Shown: positions 18,677 to 27,022 of the stretch, piece by piece
Numbering within the stretch: the stretch's first letter is position 1
How the letters are laid out: every line of letters begins with the position of its first letter
Assembly: GCF_004310345.1 (NCBI RefSeq)
Contig: NZ_SISK01000012.1
Location: 1 to 64,000 of the forward strand
Direction: 5' to 3'
DNA length: 64,000 nt
DNA from: Paracoccus subflavus
Lineage (GTDB): Bacteria; Pseudomonadota; Alphaproteobacteria; Rhodobacterales; Rhodobacteraceae
The notes under the pieces: model-generated
What the model was told of the DNA's origin: nothing
Databases searched by the model: none
Seen by the model: only the letters and a program-made list of their open reading frames with translations
Program-made: the position numbers and the translations under genes

Positions 18677-21600
18677 CGCGGTTCAACCTGTCCGACTGGG
18701 CGCTGAAGCACCGCAGCTTTGTGTGGTTCCTGCTGATCGTGTCGCTGGTTGCGGGAACGATCAGCTATAACAGGCTGGGGCGCGAGGAAGACCCCGACTT
18801 TACCATCAAGGTCATGGTCATCAATGCCCTGCTGCCCGGCGCCACGGTCGAGGAAACGACCCGGCAGGTCACAAGCCGCATCGAAAAGAAGCTCGAGGAA
18901 CTGGACGAGCTTTATTTCACGCGCTCTCTCACGGCGCCGGGACAGGCGGTCGTCTATGTCGAACTGCTGCCCACGACCCGAGGCCCCCGCGTCCCCCAGA
19001 TCTGGCAGCGCGTGCGCGAGATGATGGCCGACATCCGTCCCGAGATGCCGCGGGAATTCGCCGGGTTCCGTTTCAACGACGATTTCGGCGATGTGTTCGG
19101 CAACATTTATGCGTTTACCGCCGATGGCTTTTCCCCGCGCGAATTGCGCGATCGGGTCGAGGATATCCGCAAGCAGGTTGCAGCCCTGGACGCCGCCGGC
19201 CGGACCGAGCTTTTGGGCGAGCAGCGCGAACAGATCTTTCTGGAATTTTCCTCGGCGCGGCTGGCGGCGCTGGGCCTGAACCAGCAGCAGGTCGTGGCGA
19301 CCCTGGCCCAGCAGAACGCCATTCCGCCCTCGGGCCTGATCCAGGCGGGACCGGAACAGGTGCTGGTGCGCGTGGGCGGGCAGTTCGACGATGCCGATGC
19401 CATCGCCGCCGTCAATTTGCGGGTGGGCGAGCGGTTCTTCAACCTGGGCGACGTGGCCACCGTGCGGCGCGGTTATCAGGACCCGCCCCAGTCGCTGTTT
19501 CGCTATAACGGCCAGCCGGCCATCGGCCTGCAGGTGGGGATGCGCCAGGGCGGGAATATCCTGGAATTCGGCAAGGAACTGGACGCGCTGATGGCCCGCG
19601 TCGCGGCCGAACTGCCTGTCGGCATCCAGATGGCCAAGATCGCCGATCAGCCCCAGGTCGTCGATCATGCCGTGGGCAACTTCGTGACGGCGCTGGCCGA
19701 GGCGGTGCTGATCGTGCTGATCGTCAGCTTTGTCAGCCTGGGCTTTCGTGCGGGCTTTGTCGTTACGCTGACCATTCCGCTGGTTCTGGCCATCACGTTC
19801 GTGGTTCTGGACCTGTATGGCATCACCCTCCAGCGCATTTCGCTGGGCGCTCTGATCATCGCGCTGGGCCTGCTGGTCGATGACGCCATGATTGCCATCG
19901 AGACGATGATTTCCCGGCTGGAGATCGGCGAATCGCTGGAAAGTGCGGCGAGCTATGCATGGACTTCGATCGCGTTCCCGATGCTGACGGGCACTCTGGT
20001 CACGGTGGCGGGCTTCATTCCGATCGGTCTGAACAGTTCGGCGGCGGGCGAATTCACCTTTTCGCTGTTCGTGGTGATCGCCGTGTCGCTGGTCGTCTCG
20101 TGGATCGTGGCGGTTCTGTTCGCCCCTCTGCTGGGCGTCACCTTTCTGCGACCCTATGCCGCCCATCAGCAACCCAAGCCCGGCTGGCTGCGGCGGCGGT
20201 TCCATGGGCTTTTGCGGTGGTCGATGCGGTTCCGGTGGACCGTGATCGCCCTGACGCTGGCGCTGTTCGGGCTGTCGGTCTGGGGGATGCGCTTTGTCGA
20301 GCAGCAGTTCTTTCCCACGTCGGACAGGACCGAGGTTCTGGTGGACATCGTCGAACGGCAGAACACCTCGATCGCCAGGACGCAGGCCGACATGGACCGG
20401 CTGGAATCGGTGCTGGCGGACAACGACGACGTGTTGTTCTGGACATCCTATGTGGGCAGCGGCGCACCGCGTTTCGTGCTGTCGATGGACGTGCCGACGC
20501 CCGGTCCCCACATGGGCCAGATCGTGATCCAGACACCCGATCTGGCGGCTCGGGACCGGCTCAAGACGCTGCTGATGGACAAGGCCGCGCGCGAGTTTCC
20601 CGGCGTGGACATCTTTGTGAAGAATCTGGAAATCGGCCCGCCGGTGGGCAAGCCGGTCCAATACCGGGTCAGCGCCCCCGATCCCGACGCGGCCCGCGAC
20701 GCGGCCCTTGACTTGGCCGCCGTGCTGGCCCGCGAACCCCGGCTGCGCGACATCTCGATGGACTGGAACGAACCGGCCCGCGTGGTCCGCCTGGAAATCG
20801 ACCAGGATCAGGCCCGCCGGCTGGGGATCACCAGCCAGGACGTGGCCGAGGTGTTGTCCGCCCTGTTTTCAGGCCGGATCGTGACCCAGTTGCGCGACGG
20901 CATCTTTCTGATCGATGTGGTTGCACGGGGTCAGGCCGAGGATCGCACTTCGCTGGATTCGATCCGCAACCTGCAACTGGTGCTGACCACGGGGCAGAGC
21001 CTGCCCTTGTCATCCATCGTGATGCTGGACTATGCGACCGAACAGCCGCTGATCGCGCAGCGCAACGGCCTGCCCACCGTCACCGTCAAGGCTGCCATCG
21101 CCACAACCGACCAGCCGGCGACCCTGGTCGAGGCCCTGGCCCCGTCCGTGGCCGAATTCCAGGCGGGCCTGCCCCCTGGCGTGACCATCGCCCTGGGCGG
21201 CACGGTGGAAACATCCGCCGACAGCCAAGAGCCCATCGCCGCCGTGGTGCCGGTGATGCTGCTGGTCATGGCGATCCTGGTCATGACCCAGATGCAAAGC
21301 TTTCGCCTGTCGCTGATCGTCTTTGCCGCGGCCCCCCTGGGGCTGATCGGCGTCGTGGCCGTGTTGGTGCCGTTCGGCGTGCCGCTGGGCTTTGTCGCGA
21401 TCCTGGGGATTCTGGCGCTGATCGGCATCCTGATCCGCAATTCGGTCATCCTTGTCCACGAGATCCAGGAACTGCTGCACAAAGGCCGCAGCCCGTGGCA
21501 GGCCGTGTTCGAGGCCTCTGACAGCCGCGCCCGGCCGATCCTGCTGACGGCGGCCGCCGCGTCGCTGGCGCTGATCCCCATCGCGCGGCAGGTGTTCTGG

Positions 21601-21765
21601 GGACCGATGGCATTTGCCATGATGGGCGGCATCATCGCCGGGACGCTGATCACGCTGGTCTTCGTTCCCGCGCTCTATTGCGCCGTGATGCGGGTCGGGC
21701 CGGAAGGCTCCGACCCTCAGCCCAGATCGGGAAAGAACCTCTCCGAGGGAGTGAAGATCTCGTAG
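18673..21765 (+). CDS. RND (AcrB/MexB-like) efflux transporter permease
   Basis: A 1030-residue inner-membrane proton antiporter of the HAE/AcrB superfamily. TM1 begins with ALKHRSFVWFLLIVSLVAG. The first porter domain follows (REEDPDFTIKVMVINALLPGATVEETTRQV). TM4 bears the proton-relay aspartates in LGLLVDDAMIAIETMISRLE, and the second half repeats the layout, with LGILALIGILIRNSVILVHEIQ. Substrates cannot be read from the sequence. REEDPDF is common in RND pumps of the SMR/VexF-like subgroup. The last 49 bases overlap the 3' end of map on the other strand. Confidence 0.94.
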   Translation: MTRFNLSDWALKHRSFVWFLLIVSLVAGTISYNRLGREEDPDFTIKVMVINALLPGATVEETTRQVTSRIEKKLEELDELYFTRSLTAPGQAVVYVELLPTTRGPRVPQIWQRVREMMADIRPEMPREFAGFRFNDDFGDVFGNIYAFTADGFSPRELRDRVEDIRKQVAALDAAGRTELLGEQREQIFLEFSSARLAALGLNQQQVVATLAQQNAIPPSGLIQAGPEQVLVRVGGQFDDADAIAAVNLRVGERFFNLGDVATVRRGYQDPPQSLFRYNGQPAIGLQVGMRQGGNILEFGKELDALMARVAAELPVGIQMAKIADQPQVVDHAVGNFVTALAEAVLIVLIVSFVSLGFRAGFVVTLTIPLVLAITFVVLDLYGITLQRISLGALIIALGLLVDDAMIAIETMISRLEIGESLESAASYAWTSIAFPMLTGTLVTVAGFIPIGLNSSAAGEFTFSLFVVIAVSLVVSWIVAVLFAPLLGVTFLRPYAAHQQPKPGWLRRRFHGLLRWSMRFRWTVIALTLALFGLSVWGMRFVEQQFFPTSDRTEVLVDIVERQNTSIARTQADMDRLESVLADNDDVLFWTSYVGSGAPRFVLSMDVPTPGPHMGQIVIQTPDLAARDRLKTLLMDKAAREFPGVDIFVKNLEIGPPVGKPVQYRVSAPDPDAARDAALDLAAVLAREPRLRDISMDWNEPARVVRLEIDQDQARRLGITSQDVAEVLSALFSGRIVTQLRDGIFLIDVVARGQAEDRTSLDSIRNLQLVLTTGQSLPLSSIVMLDYATEQPLIAQRNGLPTVTVKAAIATTDQPATLVEALAPSVAEFQAGLPPGVTIALGGTVETSADSQEPIAAVVPVMLLVMAILVMTQMQSFRLSLIVFAAAPLGLIGVVAVLVPFGVPLGFVAILGILALIGILIRNSVILVHEIQELLHKGRSPWQAVFEASDSRARPILLTAAAASLALIPIARQVFWGPMAFAMMGGIIAGTLITLVFVPALYCAVMRVGPEGSDPQPRSGKNLSEGVKIS

Positions 21766-22514
21766 CCGGTGGCGGTGACGCCGATCGAATGTTCGAACTG
21801 CGCCGACAGCGACTTGTCGCGGGTCACGGCGGTCCAGTCGTCGGCCAGAACCTTGGTCTCGGGGCGGCCCAGGTTCACCATCGGCTCGATGGTGAAGAAC
21901 ATCCCTTCCTCAAGCATCGGCCCCTTGCCGGGTCGGCCAAAATGCAGGACATTCGGGGGTGCATGAAAGACCCGGCCCAGGCCATGGCCGCAGAAATCGC
22001 GCACGACCGACATGCCGTGGCCTTCGGCATGGGACTGGATCGCGGCGCCGATGTCGCCAAAGCTGGCACCGGGGCGCACGGCCTCGATCCCCTTCATCAG
22101 CGCATCATGCGTGACCTGGATCAGGCGCCTCGCCTTGATGGACGCGCGTCCCGCCACATACATCCGGCTGGTGTCGCCATACCAGCCGTCCACGATAACC
22201 GTCACGTCGATGTTCAGGATGTCGCCGTCTGCCAGAACCTTGTCGCCGGGAATGCCGTGACAGACGACATGGTTTACGCTGATGCAACTGCCATGCTCGT
22301 ATCCGCGATATCCGATGGTCGCCGAGGTGGCGCCCAGTTCGGTCACACGGCGGGTGATGAAATCGTCCAGCGCGCCGGTGGTCACGCCCGGCTGGACCAT
22401 CGGCCCCACCTCGTCCAGGATCTGCGCGGCCACGGCCCCCGCCTTGCGCATTCCCCTGAAATCCTCGGGCAGGTGGATGCGGATGCCTTCCTTGGTGATG
22501 TGGCTTTGATCCAT
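21717..22514 (-). CDS. map: Methionine aminopeptidase, type I
   Basis: Removes the initiator methionine from nascent proteins. The 265-residue protein has the pita-bread fold motifs: NHVVCHGIPGDKVL, the metal ligands in ILNIDVTVIVDGWYGDTSRMY, the catalytic His in CGHGLGRVFHAPPNVLHF, and the Glu ligands in FTIEPMVN and AQFEHSIGVT. AAAGGA precedes the ATG by eight bases. It is divergent from the CinA-type gene. It converges on the RND permease, with the two coding regions overlapping by 49 bases at their ends. Confidence 0.96.
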   Translation of the reverse strand: MDQSHITKEGIRIHLPEDFRGMRKAGAVAAQILDEVGPMVQPGVTTGALDDFITRRVTELGATSATIGYRGYEHGSCISVNHVVCHGIPGDKVLADGDILNIDVTVIVDGWYGDTSRMYVAGRASIKARRLIQVTHDALMKGIEAVRPGASFGDIGAAIQSHAEGHGMSVVRDFCGHGLGRVFHAPPNVLHFGRPGKGPMLEEGMFFTIEPMVNLGRPETKVLADDWTAVTRDKSLSAQFEHSIGVTATGYEIFTPSERFFPDLG

Positions 22515-22618
22515 CGGTGATCCTTTCGTCCCGGGGGAATAGATAGACCCGGCCGCCCACTTGTTCCAGCCCCGCCGCTGCGCATAGATGCGCAGGACAC
22601 AGCATCAGGGGGCGGGCG

Positions 22619-23359
22619 ATGCAATCCGACAATCCGACGGCGGCGATCCTGGTGATCGGGGACGAAATCCTGTCAGGCCGCACGCGCGAAGGGAATGCCC
22701 ACCATCTGGCGCAGGTGCTGTCCGCGACCGGCTTCGACCTTCGGGAAATGCGCGTAGTGTCAGACGACCACCGCCAGATCGTGACGGCGATCCGGGCCTT
22801 GGACAGCAGCCTGGGCGGCGCCTATGACCTGCTGTTCACCAGCGGCGGGATCGGCCCCACGCACGACGACATCACCGCCGACGCCGTGGCCGATGCCCAT
22901 GGCACCACGGTCGAGATTCATCCCGATGCCCGCGCCATCCTGCAAGCCCGTTGCGACCGGATGGGGTTCGAACTGACCGAGAACCGCCTGCGCATGGCCC
23001 GCATCCCCGTGGGTGCCCGGCTCATCGACAACGCCGTGTCGGCCGCGCCGGGCTTCTCGATCGGCAACACCCATGTCATGGCGGGCGTGCCCGAAGTGTT
23101 TCGCGCCATGGTCGCCTGGCTGGTGCCGCGCCTGTCCGCAGGGCGCCCCGTGCAATCCGACACCGTCGAGGTCAGGCGCGGCGAAAGCGACGTGGCCGAG
23201 GATCTCAAGGCCGTGGCAGGCGACTATCCCGACCTGTCGCTGGGCTCCTATCCCTTTCACGACGAAACCGGCTGGGGCACTAACCTTGTGGTGCGCGGCC
23301 TTGACGCTGCGCGCGTGGCCGAGGCGATGGCGGTGCTGAAGCAGCGGTTGTCGCTGTGA
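22619..23359 (+). CDS. CinA-type molybdopterin-binding (MoCF) domain protein
   Basis: A stand-alone COG1058/MoCF_biosynth domain of 246 residues. It begins AAILVIGDEILSGRTREGNAHHLAQVL and contains the fold's binding loop LLFTSGGIGPTHDDITADAVA. GFSIGNTHVMAGVPEVFRAM follows the same family order as CinA N-terminal domains. The C-terminal nicotinamide-mononucleotide deamidase domain of full-length CinA is absent. Its biochemical role is uncertain, and competence need not be involved. Its TGA overlaps the GTG start of the following acetyltransferase gene, indicating a two-gene operon. Confidence 0.87.
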   Translation: MQSDNPTAAILVIGDEILSGRTREGNAHHLAQVLSATGFDLREMRVVSDDHRQIVTAIRALDSSLGGAYDLLFTSGGIGPTHDDITADAVADAHGTTVEIHPDARAILQARCDRMGFELTENRLRMARIPVGARLIDNAVSAAPGFSIGNTHVMAGVPEVFRAMVAWLVPRLSAGRPVQSDTVEVRRGESDVAEDLKAVAGDYPDLSLGSYPFHDETGWGTNLVVRGLDAARVAEAMAVLKQRLSL

Positions 23360-24072
23360 TCGACGCGTCCTTGGCCCAGGCGTTCGAGGATACCTGGCCC
23401 GCAGCGGAATATGCCGATGCCGGGGGCTTTCGTGTGGGCCGCGGGCTGGGCGCCGGTGGACGTGTCAGTTCGGCCCGCGCGGTCGGGCCATGGGTGCCCG
23501 ACGACATCGCCTTGGCGGAACGGGTTCACCGTGCCTGGGACCAGCAGCCGGTGTTTCGGGTCATGGACGACGACACCGGTCTCATCGCCGCCCTTCTGGC
23601 CGCCGGTTACCGTCGCGAGACGCCCACCGCGATCATGACCGCCCCGCTGTCAAGCCTGACCGACCGGACCATTCCGCCGATCATGACCTTTGCCGTCTGG
23701 CCGCCCCTGGCGATCCAGCGCGACATCTGGGCGGCAGGAGCTATCGAGCGCGCCAGGCAGGCGGTGATGGAGCGCGTGACCGGCCCCAAGGCCGCGATCC
23801 TGGGCCGGGTCCGGGACCGGGCGGCGGGGGCTGCCTTTGTTGCCGTTGCCGGCTGTGAGGCCATGGTTCACGCCGTCGAGGTGCTGCCGCCGTTCCGCCG
23901 GCACGGCCTTGCGGGCTGGATGATGCGGCAGGCGGCCTTTTGGGCGCAGGAACAGGGGGCCACGCGCCTGGGTCTGGCCGTCAGCCGCACAAATTCCGGT
24001 GCCCGCGCGGCCTGGGACCGTCTGGGCCTGGCCGAGGTCGCGGGCTATGCCTATTACGTCCGCGACCTATAG
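23356..24072 (+). CDS. GNAT-family N-acetyltransferase
   Basis: A protein of 238 residues with a GTG start inside the preceding stop codon. The acetyl-CoA-binding motif A of GNAT enzymes is visible as MVHAVEVLPPFRRHGLAGWMMRQAAFWAQEQGA, followed by LGLAVSRTNSGARAAWDRLGLAEVAGYAYYV. The N-terminal half is divergent and probably supplies substrate recognition. The acceptor is unknown. Coupled translation with the CinA-type gene suggests shared regulation. The stop overlaps the end of the CbiX-like gene on the other strand by six bases. Confidence 0.87.
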   Translation: MIDASLAQAFEDTWPAAEYADAGGFRVGRGLGAGGRVSSARAVGPWVPDDIALAERVHRAWDQQPVFRVMDDDTGLIAALLAAGYRRETPTAIMTAPLSSLTDRTIPPIMTFAVWPPLAIQRDIWAAGAIERARQAVMERVTGPKAAILGRVRDRAAGAAFVAVAGCEAMVHAVEVLPPFRRHGLAGWMMRQAAFWAQEQGATRLGLAVSRTNSGARAAWDRLGLAEVAGYAYYVRDL

Positions 24073-24744
24073 CGCGGCGCGAATGCTGGCGGCGATCAGC
24101 GCCGGCACCTCGGGGGCAAGGCCGATCGGATCCAGCCGGGGGCCGGTAAAGTCCGCCTGATCCAGCGCCTCGGGCAGGTCGTCCAGCACATGCTCGGCGC
24201 GAAGCGCGAACAGGGGCAGGCTGACCGCGCGTTCCAACCCCCGCGCCGCGTCGGCGATGAAGGGTTCCTGTTCCACGAAGCCGGTCACGACGCGCGCGAA
24301 ATGCGGGGCGATGGTTTCGGCAAGCACATTGGTGATCGTGAAGGATGCCTGCGACCGCTGCGATCCATGCGCGGACAGCAGCAGGGTCGTGTCCCCCGGC
24401 GTCCATCCTTGGGCTGCGGCGGCGGCATGGGCCTGCGCGACGATCAGGCCGGGCAGGGCGGGATCGGTACCAAAGGGGCGCATCACCCGCGCGCGCGCCG
24501 CACCCGCTTGTGCCAGCCGCCGGGGCAGTTCCGAGCGGGTGAACCAGCCTTCGGCCATGAACATCGGATAGATCAGGCTGTCGTTCTCCGCGACGGCGGC
24601 CAGGGCGCCGGGCATGGCCAGAGTCGCGCCTGCGACCGCGCAACCCGGATCGCAGGCGGCGACGCGGGCCGCCAGATCCTCGACGGCCTGCTGCTGGGGT
24701 GCGGGGTCGCCGGGCTGGCCGTGGGATACGATGACGGCGCGCAT
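24067..24744 (-). CDS. CbiX/sirohydrochlorin chelatase-like protein
   Basis: 225 residues in two similar halves, as in class II tetrapyrrole chelatases. The metal-binding histidines appear in VIVSHGQPG near the N-terminus and LLLSAHGSQRS in the middle. The second half carries ARVVTGFVEQEPFIADAARGL. CbiX/SirB enzymes insert cobalt, nickel or iron into sirohydrochlorin. The metal and pathway here cannot be read from context, since no cobalamin or siroheme genes adjoin. Its start overlaps the stop of the DUF4202 gene by one base (TGATG). Confidence 0.8.
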   Translation of the reverse strand: MRAVIVSHGQPGDPAPQQQAVEDLAARVAACDPGCAVAGATLAMPGALAAVAENDSLIYPMFMAEGWFTRSELPRRLAQAGAARARVMRPFGTDPALPGLIVAQAHAAAAAQGWTPGDTTLLLSAHGSQRSQASFTITNVLAETIAPHFARVVTGFVEQEPFIADAARGLERAVSLPLFALRAEHVLDDLPEALDQADFTGPRLDPIGLAPEVPALIAASIRAAL

Positions 24745-25307
24745 CAGTCGCGGAAATACTGGGCAAGCGCATCGGGCATCGGAAACTCCTGCACGGCGCG
24801 GGCGCGGCCCTCGGGCGACATCTTGCGGGCGGTCTTTTCGATGATCCGGGGCACCCCCTTGTCGGCATGATCGGCCATGAAGTCGCCCAGATACCAGCGG
24901 ATGAAGGTAAAGCAGATCACGTCCTCGAGCGCCTGCACCTGATCGTCGCGCTTGAGGCCCTGCTTGGTCAGCATCCTGCGGGCCTGGTCGATGTCGTCAT
25001 CGCCATAACCCGCGTCCGCCATGATGCCCGCGATGCGGTCGGCATGGCGGCGCCCCTGTTCCTGGCGCCAGGCCAGATAACCCGCCCGGTCCATCGGATA
25101 GGCATCGCGCGGCAACAGCCAGCGTTCGACATGCTGGCCCCGGCAGGCGATGCGCAGCACGTCGGATGCGTCGGGAAACAGCCGTTCCTGTTCCTGGGTC
25201 ATCCGCTGGCCGTACAGCAGGTTTGCGGGGGTGCCATCCTCCAGCTTCGGATCGCGGGCATTGGCGGCGTCGATGGCCTGAAAGGCCTGGTCCAGCTTGG
25301 TCGTCAT
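24744..25307 (-). CDS. DUF4202 family protein
   Basis: 187 residues beginning MTTKLDQAFQAIDAANARDPKLEDG. The conserved features are LLYGQRMTQEQERLFPDASDVLRIACRGQHVERW, HADRIAGIMADAGYGDDDI and a late EDVICFTFIRWYLGDFMADH. These His/Asp-rich helices recall an HD-like metal-binding protein, but the DUF4202 family has no assigned reaction as far as I know. The ATG at 25307 has AAAAGGATG just upstream, and a longer frame upstream is not needed. It is co-transcribed with the CbiX-like gene. Homologues in other bacteria often lie near sulfur-assimilation or siroheme genes, so a tetrapyrrole link is possible. Confidence 0.8.
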   Translation of the reverse strand: MTTKLDQAFQAIDAANARDPKLEDGTPANLLYGQRMTQEQERLFPDASDVLRIACRGQHVERWLLPRDAYPMDRAGYLAWRQEQGRRHADRIAGIMADAGYGDDDIDQARRMLTKQGLKRDDQVQALEDVICFTFIRWYLGDFMADHADKGVPRIIEKTARKMSPEGRARAVQEFPMPDALAQYFRD

Positions 25308-25364
25308 GGGGCATCCTTTTCCGGGCAGTTTCACCCGCTGGCGCCCCGGCCTGCAAGCGGCTAG

Positions 25365-25895
25365 ATGAAGGGAATGACCGGCTGGGGCGAATATATTGCG
25401 GCTTGGGCTTTGTTTCTGGGGGCGCACATGATCCCGGCGCTGCCCGGCCCGCGCGGCTGGCTGGTGGCGCGGCTGGGACGGCGGGGGTATCTGGCCGCCT
25501 TCAGCCTGCTGTCGATCGGCCTGCTGTACTGGCTGATCCTGGCAGCGGGGCGCGCGCCTGTGGTCCCCTTGTGGGACCAGCCGGGCTGGAGCCGCTGGCT
25601 GGTCAACATCGCCATGCCGACGGCGATCCTGGTTGCGGCCCTGTCCGTCGGCATGTCGGGGCTGATTGCGGCTTTTGCCCTGTGGGCGGGCGGGCACCTG
25701 GCTGCCAATGGCGACCTGGCCCATGCGCTGTTCTTCGGCGGAATGGTGATCTTTGCGCTGTCGGGCCTGCTGCGGTCAGGTCTGCCGGGGACGTTTCGGG
25801 TGACATGGAGACGGATCGCACTGGCGATGCTGATCTGGGCGGCATTTCTGCATCTTCATCCGCTGGTGATCGGCGTATCGCCCTTGCCTGCCTGA
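25365..25895 (+). CDS. NnrU family integral membrane protein
   Basis: A membrane protein of 176 residues with five or so hydrophobic segments. It starts WGEYIAAWALFLGAHMIPALPGPRGWLVARLGRRGYLAAFSLLSIGLLYWLI. NnrU family proteins share this short polytopic layout and the early His/Pro-rich loop, and are linked in denitrifiers to nitric oxide reductase expression or haem-related functions. The cytochrome and denitrification genes are not here, so the role is open. A second ATG nine bases in is possible; neither start has a strong ribosome-binding site. Confidence 0.75.
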   Translation: MKGMTGWGEYIAAWALFLGAHMIPALPGPRGWLVARLGRRGYLAAFSLLSIGLLYWLILAAGRAPVVPLWDQPGWSRWLVNIAMPTAILVAALSVGMSGLIAAFALWAGGHLAANGDLAHALFFGGMVIFALSGLLRSGLPGTFRVTWRRIALAMLIWAAFLHLHPLVIGVSPLPA

Positions 25896-25965
25896 CGGCA
25901 GGCGAAAGCCGGCGGGTGCTTCGTCCACCCAAAACCCCCCGGAGGATATTTGTGCCAAAGAGAAG

Positions 25966-26994
25966 TCAGGTCAGACGAAAGCCGTCCGGGATGGCGTCGT
26001 GGCCGTCCAGGATCAGGTCGGCCATCACCTGCGCGATCTTGGGGGCCATGCCGAAGCCGATCTTGAAGCCGCCGTTGGCAACGAAATGGCCGGGGCGGCC
26101 CGGCCAGGGACCAAGGATCGGGGCGCGGGTCCGGGCGCGCGGGCGGGCGCCCGCCCAGCGGTCGATGACCGGCGCGTCGCGCAACGGCGGGCAGACAGCG
26201 CGCGCCCTGGCGATCAGGGTGTCGATCTGGCCGTCTGGGTCCAGATGGTCATAATCGTTCTCGGAGGTCGAGCCGACCGCCACCGTTCCGTCCGCATGGG
26301 GCACGATGTGCAGCCCGTCGGCAAAAACCTGCGGCGTGTCGGGTGCGGCATGGCGCAACAGGGCGGACTGTCCCTTGACGCCCATGCCGATGGGACGGCC
26401 CAGATCGCGCGACAGATCGGCCAGTCCCGGCGTGCCGGTGGCCCAGAGGAGCGGGCCGGCAAAAATGTCGGTCGGCTGCCCTTCCAGGATCGCTCCGCCG
26501 TGGTTTCGAATGGCCGTGGCAAGGGCGGCGGCTGCGGCACGGGGTGCCAAGCGGGCGGTCAGGCCGTCGCAAAGCCACAGGCCCGAAGGGCTGTGGGGAA
26601 TCAGCTTGCCCTGCGGCGCAGGCGTCAGGCGCATCGCGCAGCCGCCGGGCCAGCGATGCCGCGAGGCGGCGATGCGATCCTGCAGCCGGTCTGCGGCAGC
26701 GGCATCCGCCACGGGCTGCAACCGGCCCATCCGGCCGTAGCCCGTGGGCAGGCCCGATGCGGCCTCGACCTCTGCCCAGAAGGCCGGGGCCATCAGCAGG
26801 CTGTCCAGTTGGAAAGCCTTCTTGGAGTTCCAGTTTTCGGGCGCATGGGGCGCCAGCGCGCCCACATGGCCGCCCGACGATCCCGCGCCGATCCGCACGG
26901 CCTCGAAAAGGCGGACGGATGCGCCGCGCCGGGTCATCTCCCACCCGCAGGCCAGCCCGAAGATGCCCCCGCCCACGATCGTGACGCTTGTCAA
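25966..26994 (-). CDS. FAD-dependent oxidoreductase (DAO family; MnmC oxidoreductase-domain-like)
   Basis: The N-terminus TSVTIVGGGIFGLACGWEMTRRGASVRLFEA is the dinucleotide-binding fold of DAO/glycine-oxidase proteins. ADGTVAVGSTSENDYDHLDPDG and FVANGGFKIGFGMAPKIAQVMADLILDG are the usual C-terminal motifs. I chose the TTG at 26994, with GGAAGG nine bases before it. The ATG at 27024 would also be in frame but lacks a ribosome-binding site and would share its CATG with the opposite gene. In E. coli, MnmC fuses a methyltransferase to a DAO domain that turns cmnm5U into nm5U at tRNA position 34. Here that pair is two divergent genes, so this protein probably performs the oxidase step. A plain amino-acid oxidase is the alternative. 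Confidence 0.8.
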   Translation of the reverse strand: MTSVTIVGGGIFGLACGWEMTRRGASVRLFEAVRIGAGSSGGHVGALAPHAPENWNSKKAFQLDSLLMAPAFWAEVEAASGLPTGYGRMGRLQPVADAAAADRLQDRIAASRHRWPGGCAMRLTPAPQGKLIPHSPSGLWLCDGLTARLAPRAAAAALATAIRNHGGAILEGQPTDIFAGPLLWATGTPGLADLSRDLGRPIGMGVKGQSALLRHAAPDTPQVFADGLHIVPHADGTVAVGSTSENDYDHLDPDGQIDTLIARARAVCPPLRDAPVIDRWAGARPRARTRAPILGPWPGRPGHFVANGGFKIGFGMAPKIAQVMADLILDGHDAIPDGFRLT

Positions 26995-27022
26995 GGCCCG
27001 TAACCTTCCCCTAGTTGCGCGC

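Noticed and set aside
18139..20661. An 840-codon open frame on the minus strand
   Set aside because: Opposite the RND permease and second adaptor; His/Gln/Arg-rich composition typical of antisense frames.
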